DNA from: an uncultured Bacteroidales bacterium
Lineage (GTDB): Bacteria; Bacteroidota; Bacteroidia; Bacteroidales; Muribaculaceae
Assembly (NCBI GenBank): GCA_947177325.1
Contig: CAMWUH010000027.1
Location: forward strand, 1-13,182
Length of the DNA stretch: 13,182 nt
Reading direction: 5' to 3'
Both the position numbers and the translations under genes were made by a program. Shown here one piece after another: positions 1-7,307 of this stretch (positions within the stretch are counted from its first letter, which is position 1; every line of letters begins with the position of its first letter). The notes beneath the pieces were generated by a model that did not search any database, was not told the DNA's origin, and worked only from the letters and a program-made list of their open reading frames with translations.

Positions 1-1416
1 CTTATCGGCGGTGGGCTTGGTGAAGTTCATCACTATTGAAACCTGCGGGCGATGATTAACTCCATCTTCATCGATATATTGGTCACGGAAGTTTGTCATC
101 CAGGCACCGGGGCGTTTTGAGTCGCGGGGAAAAAAGTCGGTGTAAAGGACTCCGAGGAACCGGCCGTCGCTATCCTTCACATCATAAGCTTTAACATCGG
201 GATGATAAACTTCGATTGAGTCGTTCTGAGTGAAAGTCAGACCATAGAGTTTATTAGCGAGGCCAAAGACTCCCTCTTCAACCTGGTTTAGAGGGAAGTA
301 GGGACGCATTTCCTCTTCGTCGTAGCTGTATCGGGCGTTGCGAAGTTTATTGCTATAGTAGCTATAGTCCCAGGGTTTCACTTCAATTGGTTCGCCTTCC
401 AATTCCGATGCAAACTCATTAAGTTCTTTCATTTCGGCTTGGAGTGCAGGCTTATATGCATCGCGCAGACGGTTGAGAAGGTCGTAAACGCTATTGGGGT
501 TGCCGGCCATCGTTTTAACAAGTGAGTATTCCGCATAGCTCTTGTAGCCAAGTAAGTTGGCGAGTTCAAGGCGCAAATTCGCGATGCGCTTCATTATTTC
601 AACATTAGAAAATTCGCCTTTGGTGTTGCGGGCAGCATACAGGCGATAAAAACGCTCGCGAACATCGCGACGGTCGGCACTCTTAAGCACGGCGATGTAT
701 GTGGGCTGAGCGAGGGTGAAAAGGTACTCCCCTTTTTTACCGGCAGCTTCGGCATCGGCTGCAGCTGCAGCAATCAGGTCAGCCGGCAATCCGGCCATCT
801 CTTCCTCGGTCAGATAAATATTGTAGGTTTTAAGCTCCTTCAACACGTTTTGACCAAAGCGAGTTGTGAGTTCTGAAAGTTCGGCTTGGATTTGGCGATA
901 TTTTTCGCGGTCAGCTCCTTCAAGTCGAGCACCATTGCGGGCAAATGAATCGTAGGTGTTTTGAAGAAGCTGCATTTGCTCCGGATCAAGATTAAATTTG
1001 TCGCGGTTGGCATAAACCTCCTTTATGCGGAGCCAAAGGCGCTCGTTAAGCATGATGGAGGTACTGAGGTCGCTCAACTTGGGCGATACTTCAAGCGAGA
1101 TTTCCATCATTCGGTCGTCAGAGTTTGCTTCCAAAAGATTATAAAACACTGAAAGGACGCGGTTGAGATCTTTGCCCGCATTTTCGAGAGCTACAATCGT
1201 GTTATCGAAATCAGGAGTTGAACGCTGATTGCATATCATATCCACTTCTTGCTTGTTAAGGGCAATCGCGCGGTCTATTGCCTCCGGATAGGATTCAGCG
1301 TTTATTTGAGAAAATGGAGGAGTGTTGTGAACAGTATTGAACTCCTCAAAAAACGGGTTTTGTGCCATAATATTCATGGATGTTACAAGGGCTAAGCCAA
1401 GAATTAACTTTTTCAT
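1..1416 (-). CDS. dcp: Secreted M3-family zinc peptidyl-dipeptidase (Dcp-like), C-terminus cut off by window edge
   Basis: The minus-strand frame from the ATG at 1416-1414 stays open for 472 codons to position 1. It begins with a type I signal peptide (MKKLILGLALVTSMNIMAQN, probable cleavage before Gln19), so the enzyme should work in the periplasm, removing dipeptides from the C-termini of oligopeptides. After it come NPFFEEFNTVHNTPPF and a long helical N-terminal region (about residues 25-400) typical of Dcp/thimet-oligopeptidase-like M3 enzymes. The last visible residues, IVMNFTKPTADK, are what M3 enzymes carry just before the HExxH zinc helix, so the catalytic zinc site lies outside the window. 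I see no frameshift in the visible part. The family usually has about 680-700 residues, so roughly 230 are missing. It is transcribed away from the thioesterase operon. Family assignment is firm; the choice of Dcp over another M3 subfamily is likely. Confidence 0.9.
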   Translation of the reverse strand, partial: MKKLILGLALVTSMNIMAQNPFFEEFNTVHNTPPFSQINAESYPEAIDRAIALNKQEVDMICNQRSTPDFDNTIVALENAGKDLNRVLSVFYNLLEANSDDRMMEISLEVSPKLSDLSTSIMLNERLWLRIKEVYANRDKFNLDPEQMQLLQNTYDSFARNGARLEGADREKYRQIQAELSELTTRFGQNVLKELKTYNIYLTEEEMAGLPADLIAAAAADAEAAGKKGEYLFTLAQPTYIAVLKSADRRDVRERFYRLYAARNTKGEFSNVEIMKRIANLRLELANLLGYKSYAEYSLVKTMAGNPNSVYDLLNRLRDAYKPALQAEMKELNEFASELEGEPIEVKPWDYSYYSNKLRNARYSYDEEEMRPYFPLNQVEEGVFGLANKLYGLTFTQNDSIEVYHPDVKAYDVKDSDGRFLGVLYTDFFPRDSKRPGAWMTNFRDQYIDEDGVNHRPQVSIVMNFTKPTADK

Positions 1417-1454
1417 TTAGCTTTGTTTGAAAGGTTAATGGTTAATTTTGAAGT

Positions 1455-1487
1455 CAAAGTTAAACAGAATTGTGAAAACCAGCCAAT
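1455..1487 (-). promoter_or_regulatory. Candidate promoter of the M3 peptidase gene
   Basis: On the minus strand the -7 box is TAACTTTG (1462 to 1455), an exact match to TAnnTTTG. The -33 box would be ATTG (1487 to 1484), one base off TTTG, with a 21-bp spacer. Transcription would start near 1450, leaving a leader of roughly 35 nt. The weak -33 box lowers confidence. Confidence 0.5.
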
Positions 1488-1513
1488 TTTTTATGTTAAC
1501 TTTTTTAAATTTC

Positions 1514-1544
1514 TTTGATTTATGCCGATGATTGACTAACTTTG
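1514..1544 (+). promoter_or_regulatory. Bacteroidetes-type promoter of the thioesterase-dprA-udp operon
   Basis: TTTG (1514-1517), a 19-bp spacer and TAACTTTG (1537-1544) match the Bacteroidetes primary-sigma consensus exactly. It lies 37 bp before the thioesterase ATG, giving a leader of about 30 nt. The peptidase promoter faces the other way about 50 bp upstream, so one regulator could affect both. Confidence 0.75.
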
Positions 1545-1581
1545 AACTCATCGTTAATCTGATTAAGACAACAAATCTGTT

Positions 1582-1989
1582 ATGACAGACTACATATTTG
1601 AGATGACCTTTAAAGTCAGAGACTATGAACTCGATGCAGAGGGAATAGTCAACAACGCAAACTATCTGCATTATCTGGAAATGACACGCCATGAGTTTTG
1701 CACCAACGCCGGCATTTCATTTATGCAGATGCGCCGCGAGGGAATTGACCCTGTGTTGAGCCGAGTTGAAATCGACTATATGACTCCGCTACGGGGCGAT
1801 GATGAGGTGGTGTCGCGTCTGTCGCTTGAGCGTAAAGGTGCCCGCTTTATTTTCATCCAGGACCTCTATCGGGCTGACGACATGGCGCAAGCCGCCCATG
1901 CCGTGGTCAGTTGCGTTTCGCTCGAAAACGGGCGTCTGAGCCGAGGCGACAAGTTGGCATCATATTTCTCCGAGTTCCTCGATAACTAA
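1582..1989 (+). CDS. Hotdog-fold acyl-CoA thioesterase (4HBT/YbgC-like)
   Basis: This 135-residue protein has the normal length of a single hotdog domain. The diagnostic helix segment is at residues 15-37: YELDAEGIVNNANYLHYLE, followed by R and F/W-type positions (MTRHEF). Asp18 aligns with the catalytic aspartate of 4-hydroxybenzoyl-CoA thioesterases (pattern D-x-x-G-I-V), and the NxxNYLxYxE pattern follows the family. Such enzymes hydrolyse acyl-CoA or acyl-ACP thioesters in the cytoplasm; the substrate cannot be read from the sequence. The ATG at 1582 suits the promoter spacing and puts the first beta strand (YIFEMTFKV) right after the start. It is first in a tight operon, with dprA beginning 18 nt after its stop. 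Confidence 0.85.
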   Translation: MTDYIFEMTFKVRDYELDAEGIVNNANYLHYLEMTRHEFCTNAGISFMQMRREGIDPVLSRVEIDYMTPLRGDDEVVSRLSLERKGARFIFIQDLYRADDMAQAAHAVVSCVSLENGRLSRGDKLASYFSEFLDN

Positions 1990-2007
1990 CGACCGCCGGG
2001 AAACAAT

Positions 2008-3132
2008 ATGCTTTCGGATGACAAAATATTATATAAGCTTGCTTTCAGCTCACTCAAGGGACTTACTCCTGAGATTGCCTCAAAAGTGATTGAGCACACA
2101 GGCAGTGCGCAAGCTTTTTTTGAAACTCCAAAGCCCCGGTTGCTCCGCTCAATGCCTCAAATGGCTAAAATGCTTGAGCAAAATAATTTTGCCGACTTAC
2201 TTGAATCAGCCGAAAAAGTTATAAATTTCAACAATACACATTCCATAAGGACGCTTTTCCCCGACAGTAACAACGGCTACCCTGAAAAACTGACCAACTG
2301 CGACGATGCTCCTTTACGACTATTCTGCCTGGGAACTCCTCCTACGCCTGACGCACCAACTATCAGCATAGTGGGTACTCGCAATTCTACCAACTATGGC
2401 GCCACATTCATTAATTCGCTGATGCAACAAATTGCCGAGGCCCTTCCAAAGGCAGTCATTGTCAGCGGTCTTGCCTTCGGCATCGACATCCTGGCACATA
2501 GAGCTGCCCTCAAAAACGGCCTCGGAACCGTTGCCGTGCTTGCTCATGGACTTGACACACTTTATCCCGCTACCCATCGCAAGGATGCCGCTGAGATTAT
2601 AAAATCAGGCGGCGCACTCCTGACGGAATATGCACCCGGAGTAAAAATTCACAAAGGATTCTTTCTGGCTCGCAATCGCATAGTTGCCGGAATGGCTGAT
2701 GTTACTATAGTCGTAGAGTCAGCCCTTCGTGGTGGTGCAATGGTTACAGCCCGACTGGCTTCGGACTATAATCGCATTGTAATGGCAGTGCCGGGACGTG
2801 CTACTGATCCCTACAGTGAGGGGTGTAATGACCTCGTTGCATCCAATCGCGGTGAGATGCTTCGCAATGTCGACGACTTGCTCAGAGCCACCGGCTGGCA
2901 ATCAAATGTCGAAGGGAACCAAAAAGAGTTGTTCTCGACTCCGTCAAAGCTCCTGACACCAGTGCAACAGCGAGTAGTTGAATTCCTACGTAAAAACGGT
3001 GACAGCCATATTGATGCCATTGCTCATGGCGTTGAACTTAAAGTACACGAAGCTGCCTCAATCCTTATTGATATGGACTTTGACGGATTAGTGGCAACTC
3101 TTCCCGGCTCTTGCTATTCCTTACTGATATAA
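2008..3132 (+). CDS. dprA: DNA-processing protein DprA/Smf
   Basis: DprA binds single-stranded DNA and loads RecA during natural transformation; in non-competent bacteria its role is less clear. The 374-residue protein has an N-terminal helical (SAM/HhH-like) region at about 8-60, then the Rossmann-like DprA core at about 80-295. Visible motifs are SIVGTRNSTNYG (120-131), SGLAFGID (153-160), FLARNRIVAGMA (219-230), the glycine-containing SALRGGAMVTARLA (238-251) and VPGRATDPYSEGCNDL (261-276). A C-terminal winged-helix domain (about 315-370, TPVQQRVVEFL onward) is present, so this is the long three-part form. It sits between the thioesterase (18 nt) and the phosphorylase (23 nt) with no promoter in the gaps, so co-transcription is likely. 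The linkage suggests housekeeping expression, not a competence operon, which is inference. Confidence 0.95.
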   Translation: MLSDDKILYKLAFSSLKGLTPEIASKVIEHTGSAQAFFETPKPRLLRSMPQMAKMLEQNNFADLLESAEKVINFNNTHSIRTLFPDSNNGYPEKLTNCDDAPLRLFCLGTPPTPDAPTISIVGTRNSTNYGATFINSLMQQIAEALPKAVIVSGLAFGIDILAHRAALKNGLGTVAVLAHGLDTLYPATHRKDAAEIIKSGGALLTEYAPGVKIHKGFFLARNRIVAGMADVTIVVESALRGGAMVTARLASDYNRIVMAVPGRATDPYSEGCNDLVASNRGEMLRNVDDLLRATGWQSNVEGNQKELFSTPSKLLTPVQQRVVEFLRKNGDSHIDAIAHGVELKVHEAASILIDMDFDGLVATLPGSCYSLLI

Positions 3133-3155
3133 TCAAACCTTAATTACCATATACC

Positions 3156-4034
3156 ATGAACGAAAAGAAAATCATTCCTGCCTCAGAGCTTATCATCAAC
3201 GACGATGGTTCTGTGTTTCACCTCCATCTGAAGCCTGAACAACTGACTGACCGCATAATTCTCGTCGGCGACCCGGCTCGAGTCAACATGGTGGCCGAAT
3301 TTTTTGACACCAAGACGTTTGAAGTTTCATCGCGCGAGTTTCACACCATTGGCGGCACATACAAAGGGAAACCGATCATGTGTTTGAGCCACGGCATCGG
3401 ACCGGACAATATCGACATCGTAATCAACGAGCTTGATGCTTTGGCCAACGTCGACTTTAAAACTCGCGAAGTAAAGCCTGAAAAGCGTCGCTTGACTCTT
3501 GTGCGTATCGGCACTTCCGGAGCTTTACAGCCTGAGCTGAAACTCGGTACGCCTGTCATAGCCGAAAAATCAATAGGCTTCGATGGTGTGCTCAATTATT
3601 ATGCGGGACGCAACGAAGTGGCCGATCTCGATTTTGAAAATGCCTTCGTTGAGCAAACCGATTGGAACCCTCTTTGGGCTCAACCCTACGTTGTCGACGC
3701 CAACCCTGAATTAGTTGAACAGATAGGCCGCGATGATATGGTCAGAGGAAACACTATTTCCGCAGTAGGCTTCTATGGCCCTCAAGGACGCGAGCTCCGC
3801 TTGCCTCTGGCCAACCCTGACCTGAACCGCACCATCGAAGAGTTTCGTCACAACGGCCGTAAAGTCACTAACTACGAAATGGAGAGCGCACCCCTGCAGG
3901 GACTTGGCAAACTGATGGGGCACCGCGCCATGACTGTTTGCGCAATCATTGCCAACCGAATGAACACCGAAGCTAACCCTAACTACAAAACCGCCGTCCG
4001 CGACCTGGTCCAAACAGTTCTTGACCGAATCTAA
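3156..4034 (+). CDS. udp: Uridine phosphorylase-type nucleoside phosphorylase
   Basis: This enzyme splits uridine with phosphate into uracil and ribose-1-phosphate in cytoplasmic pyrimidine salvage. The 292-residue protein shows the NP-I family landmarks: LVGDPARV (36-43, phosphate loop), SHGIGPDN (78-85), RIGTSGALQ (117-125) and NYEMESA (239-245), whose Glu-Met-Glu binds the ribose. Residues 207-213 (YGPQGRE) stand where uridine phosphorylases carry the Gln and Arg that read uracil, which favours uridine over purine nucleosides. It is longer than E. coli Udp (about 253 residues), with extra sequence around residues 148-185. It is the last gene of the operon, 23 nt after dprA, followed by a palindromic stretch and a strong terminator. 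The exact nucleoside specificity is not proven by sequence. Confidence 0.88.
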   Translation: MNEKKIIPASELIINDDGSVFHLHLKPEQLTDRIILVGDPARVNMVAEFFDTKTFEVSSREFHTIGGTYKGKPIMCLSHGIGPDNIDIVINELDALANVDFKTREVKPEKRRLTLVRIGTSGALQPELKLGTPVIAEKSIGFDGVLNYYAGRNEVADLDFENAFVEQTDWNPLWAQPYVVDANPELVEQIGRDDMVRGNTISAVGFYGPQGRELRLPLANPDLNRTIEEFRHNGRKVTNYEMESAPLQGLGKLMGHRAMTVCAIIANRMNTEANPNYKTAVRDLVQTVLDRI

Positions 4035-4060
4035 TAGGCGAAGTCTCTATAAAACAAGGC

Positions 4061-4180
4061 GGTGTGTTATAATTGGCCATCTGTGTCGTTGCTTTCGGAA
4101 TTCGGACTCAGTCACATACTTATGTATGCTCCTCTCGTCCTTATCCTCAGCGCCTGACATCTGACCTATTCTAACACACC
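4061..4180. repeat. 120-bp imperfect palindrome, possible dispersed repeat or MITE-like element
   Basis: The ends are exact inverted repeats: GGTGTGTTA (4061-4069) and TAACACACC (4172-4180). Agreement continues inward at 7 of the next 10 positions, then in short paired blocks (TGTC/GACA, GGAC at 4104-4107 with GTCC at 4137-4140). The centre is a small hairpin, CATAC (4114-4118), loop TTAT, GTATG (4123-4127). It starts 26 nt after the udp stop and has no meaningful ORF. It looks like a self-contained palindromic unit; I cannot test copy number from one window. Confidence 0.5.
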
Positions 4181-4181
4181 T

Positions 4182-4224
4182 TAAGGGGCTGTGTCAAAAT
4201 TTTGAATTTTGACACAGCCCCTTA
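4182..4224. terminator. Strong bidirectional terminator between converging units
   Basis: A 20-bp stem without mismatch: arms AAGGGGCTGTGTCAAAATT (4183-4201) and its complement (4205-4223), extended by T4182/A4224, with loop TTG. On the plus strand TTCTTT follows shortly. It lies between udp (plus) and the DUF4293 gene (minus), where a two-way terminator is expected. The long perfect arms and the GGGGCTGTGTCAAAA end also resemble transposon end repeats, so an origin from a mobile element is possible. Confidence 0.8.
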
Positions 4225-4247
4225 TTCTTTACTTGTCAGGACTGGAA

Positions 4248-4667
4248 TTACCAAATACGGTCAGCCGAATCAAGGAGTTTTTTGTCGGCGACGATGCGAC
4301 GATAGGCCATAAATGAGAGCAAGAGCGAGAATATAAGCGAGCCGATGCCCCAACCCATCACTAAGGTAACTTTACCTTCAGGAGCTGCCGGGCCAAAAAG
4401 ATACAGGCCTCCGCAAATTGCCGAAACGATAATCATCACCATTGAGATAGCAACAATCTTTTTCTGCAATTTCAAATTGCGATAGAGGAAAATTGCTACT
4501 AATAAAAGCACGGCAATAACGATGTTAAGCGTCAAGTAGCCGATAAAGTCAGCCGGACGGAGCGATTGCGCTACACCTTCAACCTCTGCAAAGGGAGCGA
4601 TGGTGAAACAAATCATCAGCATTGAAGCGATGAAGAGAAAAACGGTTTGCCAACGTTGGATTACCAT
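4248..4667 (-). CDS. DUF4293 family four-helix membrane protein, function unknown
   Basis: The 139-residue protein begins VIQRWQTVFLF and ends IVADKKLLDSADRIW, both hallmarks of the Bacteroidetes DUF4293 family (IQRxQT start; ...LxxSADRIW-type end). Four hydrophobic segments are visible at about 6-26, 42-62, 70-91 and 102-122, with basic residues in the loops (YRNLKLQKK, YRRIVADKK), so both ends are probably cytoplasmic. No enzymatic motif is visible and no function is known to me. It starts 34 nt after the TPR gene with no promoter or terminator between them, so it should be the second gene of that transcript. It ends 24 nt from the shared terminator. Confidence 0.85.
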   Translation of the reverse strand: MVIQRWQTVFLFIASMLMICFTIAPFAEVEGVAQSLRPADFIGYLTLNIVIAVLLLVAIFLYRNLKLQKKIVAISMVMIIVSAICGGLYLFGPAAPEGKVTLVMGWGIGSLIFSLLLSFMAYRRIVADKKLLDSADRIW

Positions 4668-4701
4668 AATACTGGATTAGTTATTTTAATGTGATTAAAG
4701 A

Positions 4702-6945
4702 TTAATTGTCCGAAAGTCTTTGAAAATGCCAAGTCAGAGCCTCAATGAGAAGTTGTTGACGCTCGGCGTCAACTCCGTTGCGCGTGAGTAAGTCGGCATC
4801 AGTTGCAATTATACCCATAACTCGCGAAAAGGATGTATCGTCAGAAACAGGCTTTGAATAGAACTCGATTGCTTCTCTTCCCTTGCCTTCTATCAGCGCA
4901 AGGTGGCCCAGATTGACATAGTCAGATTCATCAAGAGATAGGAGTGCAGAGATTTTATCAAAGAAGTTACGCGCCTTTTCCAGATTGCCTTGATAAAGAT
5001 AAGCTAAAGCGAGTCCGCGAATGGCTTTATTGTTTTCAGTGTCGAGATAATTGACTTTGTGCCATTGTTGAATTGCCGCTTCATAATTGCCAATAGCGAG
5101 GTTGCATCGGGCGGCAGCATTGAGCAGGTTTATGTCATCGGGCTTGGAAGTAAGGAGGCGGTTGTAATATACAAGGGCCTCGCCCTCCTGACCAAGTGCT
5201 TGCTTCAGCGAAGCAATGCGCTTGACAGTCCACTCCGACCGAGAGTCCAAAAGCTCCGACTGCTCATAGTAGGTTAATGCTTCCTCTAATCGTCCAAGTC
5301 GTTGCAGGCAGTAGCCAATTTTTTGATATATATCAACGGTGGGCACAACAATCGTTTCAAGCTGTTGGAATATTTCAAGTGCTTGAGAAAAATATTTATG
5401 GTGGAAGAAAAATTCAGCTATCAGGTCGATGGTTTCAACCGCAGAGCTATCCCCTTGCAGCGACTCCATCAGTAAAGGGGAGGCCATTAAGTTGATTTCC
5501 GAAGCAAACGGATTGTTTAACTCCGCTGCCCGGCGAAACAGATTGAAGAAACGATATAAATTCTGAATGTGGCGGCGGAGGAATCTACGCTGTTGATCGG
5601 CGCGCAAGTCAAGTGAAGCAGCTTTCTCTTCAGCTGCACCCATGTTGCCTGTTTCGAGTTGCGACAGCATAAGCTTGCGCTGTTCTTCGGGCACACCGCG
5701 CAGAGCAAAAAAGAACGAGTATTTATCGTTGTCGCATAGGAATGGCGTTGCCTGAACCATCTCAGCTAATTTGCCTTCGGGGTCAATCTTTTTAACCTCT
5801 GAGAAATTGGATGAAAAGGGCAAAAACCAGTTGGCCGGCTCATAGAAAAATGAGTCGCCTTTCAATTGCTTGAATGGCTGAAGGAACACATCGCCACCCT
5901 CCTCTTGGATTTCACTCAACTGGCGCATCTTCTCAGAAAGGCCCGTGCGGTCGAGCATCTCCATCCATTCGGGATTTTCATCAAGCTCCGCGAGGTCTTC
6001 GACTTTTTCAAGGTCTTTAATTGATTTTCTGACTTCATCACCAATTTTTGAAAATGACTCACGGAAATAGGATTGCATATCATCGCTGACGCGCTTTGTG
6101 TCGAGGGTACGGGCAAACTCCAAAGATGCTGATTTCAATGCATCTTTCATCTCGGGGGAACTAAATATGCCTGTGATATAACCTTGGACTTGAGGCCCGA
6201 AAACAGATTTGCGATTTACAGTCAGGCATAACGTCAGCGCAGCAATGGCTGCCATTTTGAATTCATCACGTCTTTCGGCCGTAATATAGTTGCATAAAGC
6301 AACAACTCGGCGTTCATCGTGATAGGCCAGTTCGCCCAACATCAGTGCCCCAAGCAATATATAGTCTAATTCAGCAGGGGTTGAGCATTTTAAAGCGTCA
6401 GCACCTGAAATAACTCTATTTAAAAACTCAAACTGCCGGTCGTTGAGTTTGCCGCAAGTCCAGAAATAATTGAATATGTCGCGATAAAAACCCTCTCGTT
6501 CTGCCAACTGTTCAAGAGTTAATTCATTCTCAAAGGAGTCAGTTGAGCCATTGTCAACCTTATCAAAATAAAATTTTTCGAGCTGTTGAAAATCAACATC
6601 TTTCATTGCCTTTGCAGTAGCCGCATAAAGAGTCGGTTTTTGCAAATCGCTTTTCCTGCGCATCTGCTCGTAAATGTCAGCGAGCGACGCCTTAATCTCC
6701 GTCAGCATTTTCTCGCGGTTGTCATCTTCAACACCGTTCAAGGCATACTGAATCATGTAGAGATAATTCTGTCGCTGCTCCTTGAGTTTGTCAGTAAACT
6801 CCCAGAGCATTTTCTTTTCACCATATTTTACCAAGCGACTGAATGCAGCCATAAGGAGCCCCTGGTTGAGAAGCTCGTAAAAAGGAAGGTGCCGGGCTGC
6901 GTCGGCACCTGTCAATGAATTTCTATCTGGAGTTATGGTGCTCAT
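4702..6945 (-). CDS. Large cytoplasmic TPR-repeat protein, function unknown
   Basis: This is a 747-residue, all-helical protein without signal peptide or membrane segment. The C-terminal part (about 508-700) holds some five TPR units, recognisable by blocks such as YQKIGYCLQRLGRLEEALTY, NAAARCNLAIGNYEAAIQQW and GLALAYLYQGNLEKARNFF. The N-terminal 500 residues are acidic and charged, with no domain I can name; they include a run rich in Glu/Leu (about 150-400). TPR arrays bind partner proteins, so a scaffolding role is a reasonable guess and nothing more. The ATG at 6945 is preferred because the promoter lies immediately upstream and the next Met is at residue 32. It is first in a two-gene unit with the DUF4293 membrane protein, which hints at a membrane-linked partner. 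Confidence 0.85.
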   Translation of the reverse strand: MSTITPDRNSLTGADAARHLPFYELLNQGLLMAAFSRLVKYGEKKMLWEFTDKLKEQRQNYLYMIQYALNGVEDDNREKMLTEIKASLADIYEQMRRKSDLQKPTLYAATAKAMKDVDFQQLEKFYFDKVDNGSTDSFENELTLEQLAEREGFYRDIFNYFWTCGKLNDRQFEFLNRVISGADALKCSTPAELDYILLGALMLGELAYHDERRVVALCNYITAERRDEFKMAAIAALTLCLTVNRKSVFGPQVQGYITGIFSSPEMKDALKSASLEFARTLDTKRVSDDMQSYFRESFSKIGDEVRKSIKDLEKVEDLAELDENPEWMEMLDRTGLSEKMRQLSEIQEEGGDVFLQPFKQLKGDSFFYEPANWFLPFSSNFSEVKKIDPEGKLAEMVQATPFLCDNDKYSFFFALRGVPEEQRKLMLSQLETGNMGAAEEKAASLDLRADQQRRFLRRHIQNLYRFFNLFRRAAELNNPFASEINLMASPLLMESLQGDSSAVETIDLIAEFFFHHKYFSQALEIFQQLETIVVPTVDIYQKIGYCLQRLGRLEEALTYYEQSELLDSRSEWTVKRIASLKQALGQEGEALVYYNRLLTSKPDDINLLNAAARCNLAIGNYEAAIQQWHKVNYLDTENNKAIRGLALAYLYQGNLEKARNFFDKISALLSLDESDYVNLGHLALIEGKGREAIEFYSKPVSDDTSFSRVMGIIATDADLLTRNGVDAERQQLLIEALTWHFQRLSDN

Positions 6946-6954
6946 ATTTTTTTA

Positions 6955-6986
6955 CAAATTTAAAACTAAATAATCATTTTTGCAAA
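6955..6986 (-). promoter_or_regulatory. Bacteroidetes-type promoter of the TPR-DUF4293 unit
   Basis: On the minus strand: TTTG (6986 to 6983), a 20-bp spacer and TAAATTTG (6962 to 6955), matching both boxes exactly. The -7 box ends only 9 nt before the ATG at 6945, so the leader would be only a few nucleotides. Confidence 0.7.
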
Positions 6987-7161
6987 TAGCTTGCCAACGC
7001 TGCATATTGCGCTCCTTTTGGCAAAGAAATTATTTCCGCGCTGACGAAAATGGCACTTCCACGCCCCTTGGGTGTCAAAGCGAGCATTTCGGCTATCATC
7101 CCGCATCTTCAATCGCCTAAAAAAACTCTCAAAAAAGTTTTTTTCTTTTACATTTCTACAT

Positions 7162-7169
7162 TATATTTG
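7162..7169 (+). promoter_or_regulatory. Candidate gdhA promoter (-7 box TATATTTG)
   Basis: TATATTTG fits TAnnTTTG exactly. At the -33 position there is only a T-run (about 7138-7145) and no TTTG, so the promoter may need an activator or depend on the adjacent A/T hairpin. The predicted start near 7175 leaves a leader of about 130 nt before the gdhA ATG. Confidence 0.5.
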
Positions 7170-7179
7170 CACAGGACAT

Positions 7180-7259
7180 TTGCAGAACGCGGAGTCAACC
7201 AACGCTATCTACTTTTTTAACACCATAAGAGCCCCAAGCGTTCACTCTCCTCTCTGCAA
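7180..7259 (+). promoter_or_regulatory. Foldable 5' leader segment of gdhA
   Basis: Three nested complementary blocks form an imperfect hairpin within the predicted leader: TTGCAGA (7180-7186) with TCTGCAA (7253-7259), GGAG (7191-7194) with CTCC (7247-7250), and AACGCT (7201-7206) with AGCGTT (7237-7242). The loop is about 30 nt with a T6 run. There are 17 paired bases, spaced by small internal loops. It begins a few nucleotides after the expected transcription start and ends 48 nt before the ATG. A regulatory role is inferred from position only. Confidence 0.4.
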
Positions 7260-7307
7260 TCAGTCAGTTAAAAAAACCTCAAAAAATCTACCTTAATATT
7301 TACCACC

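Larger units (their letters stand above)
6946..7307. other. 362-bp divergent intergenic region between the TPR gene and gdhA
   Basis: It holds the minus-strand promoter (6955-6986), the gdhA -7 box (7162-7169) and the gdhA leader. Two further structures are visible. One is an inverted repeat TTGCCAA (6991-6997) / TTGGCAA (7018-7024) with CGC/GCG inside it, just upstream of the minus-strand -33 box, where an activator or repressor could bind. The other is an A/T-tract hairpin, AAAAAAACT against AGTTTTTTT, at about 7118-7144, overlapping the region where the gdhA -33 box should be. A 74-codon open frame at 7072-7296 shows no coding character and I do not call it a gene. Confidence 0.6.

Noticed and set aside
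961..1152. 63-codon plus-strand frame inside the M3 peptidase
   Set aside because: It lies wholly within the conserved peptidase frame on the other strand and has no promoter or family match.
7072..7296. 74-codon open frame upstream of gdhA
   Set aside because: It crosses the gdhA promoter and leader, has an irregular composition and resembles no protein family I know.
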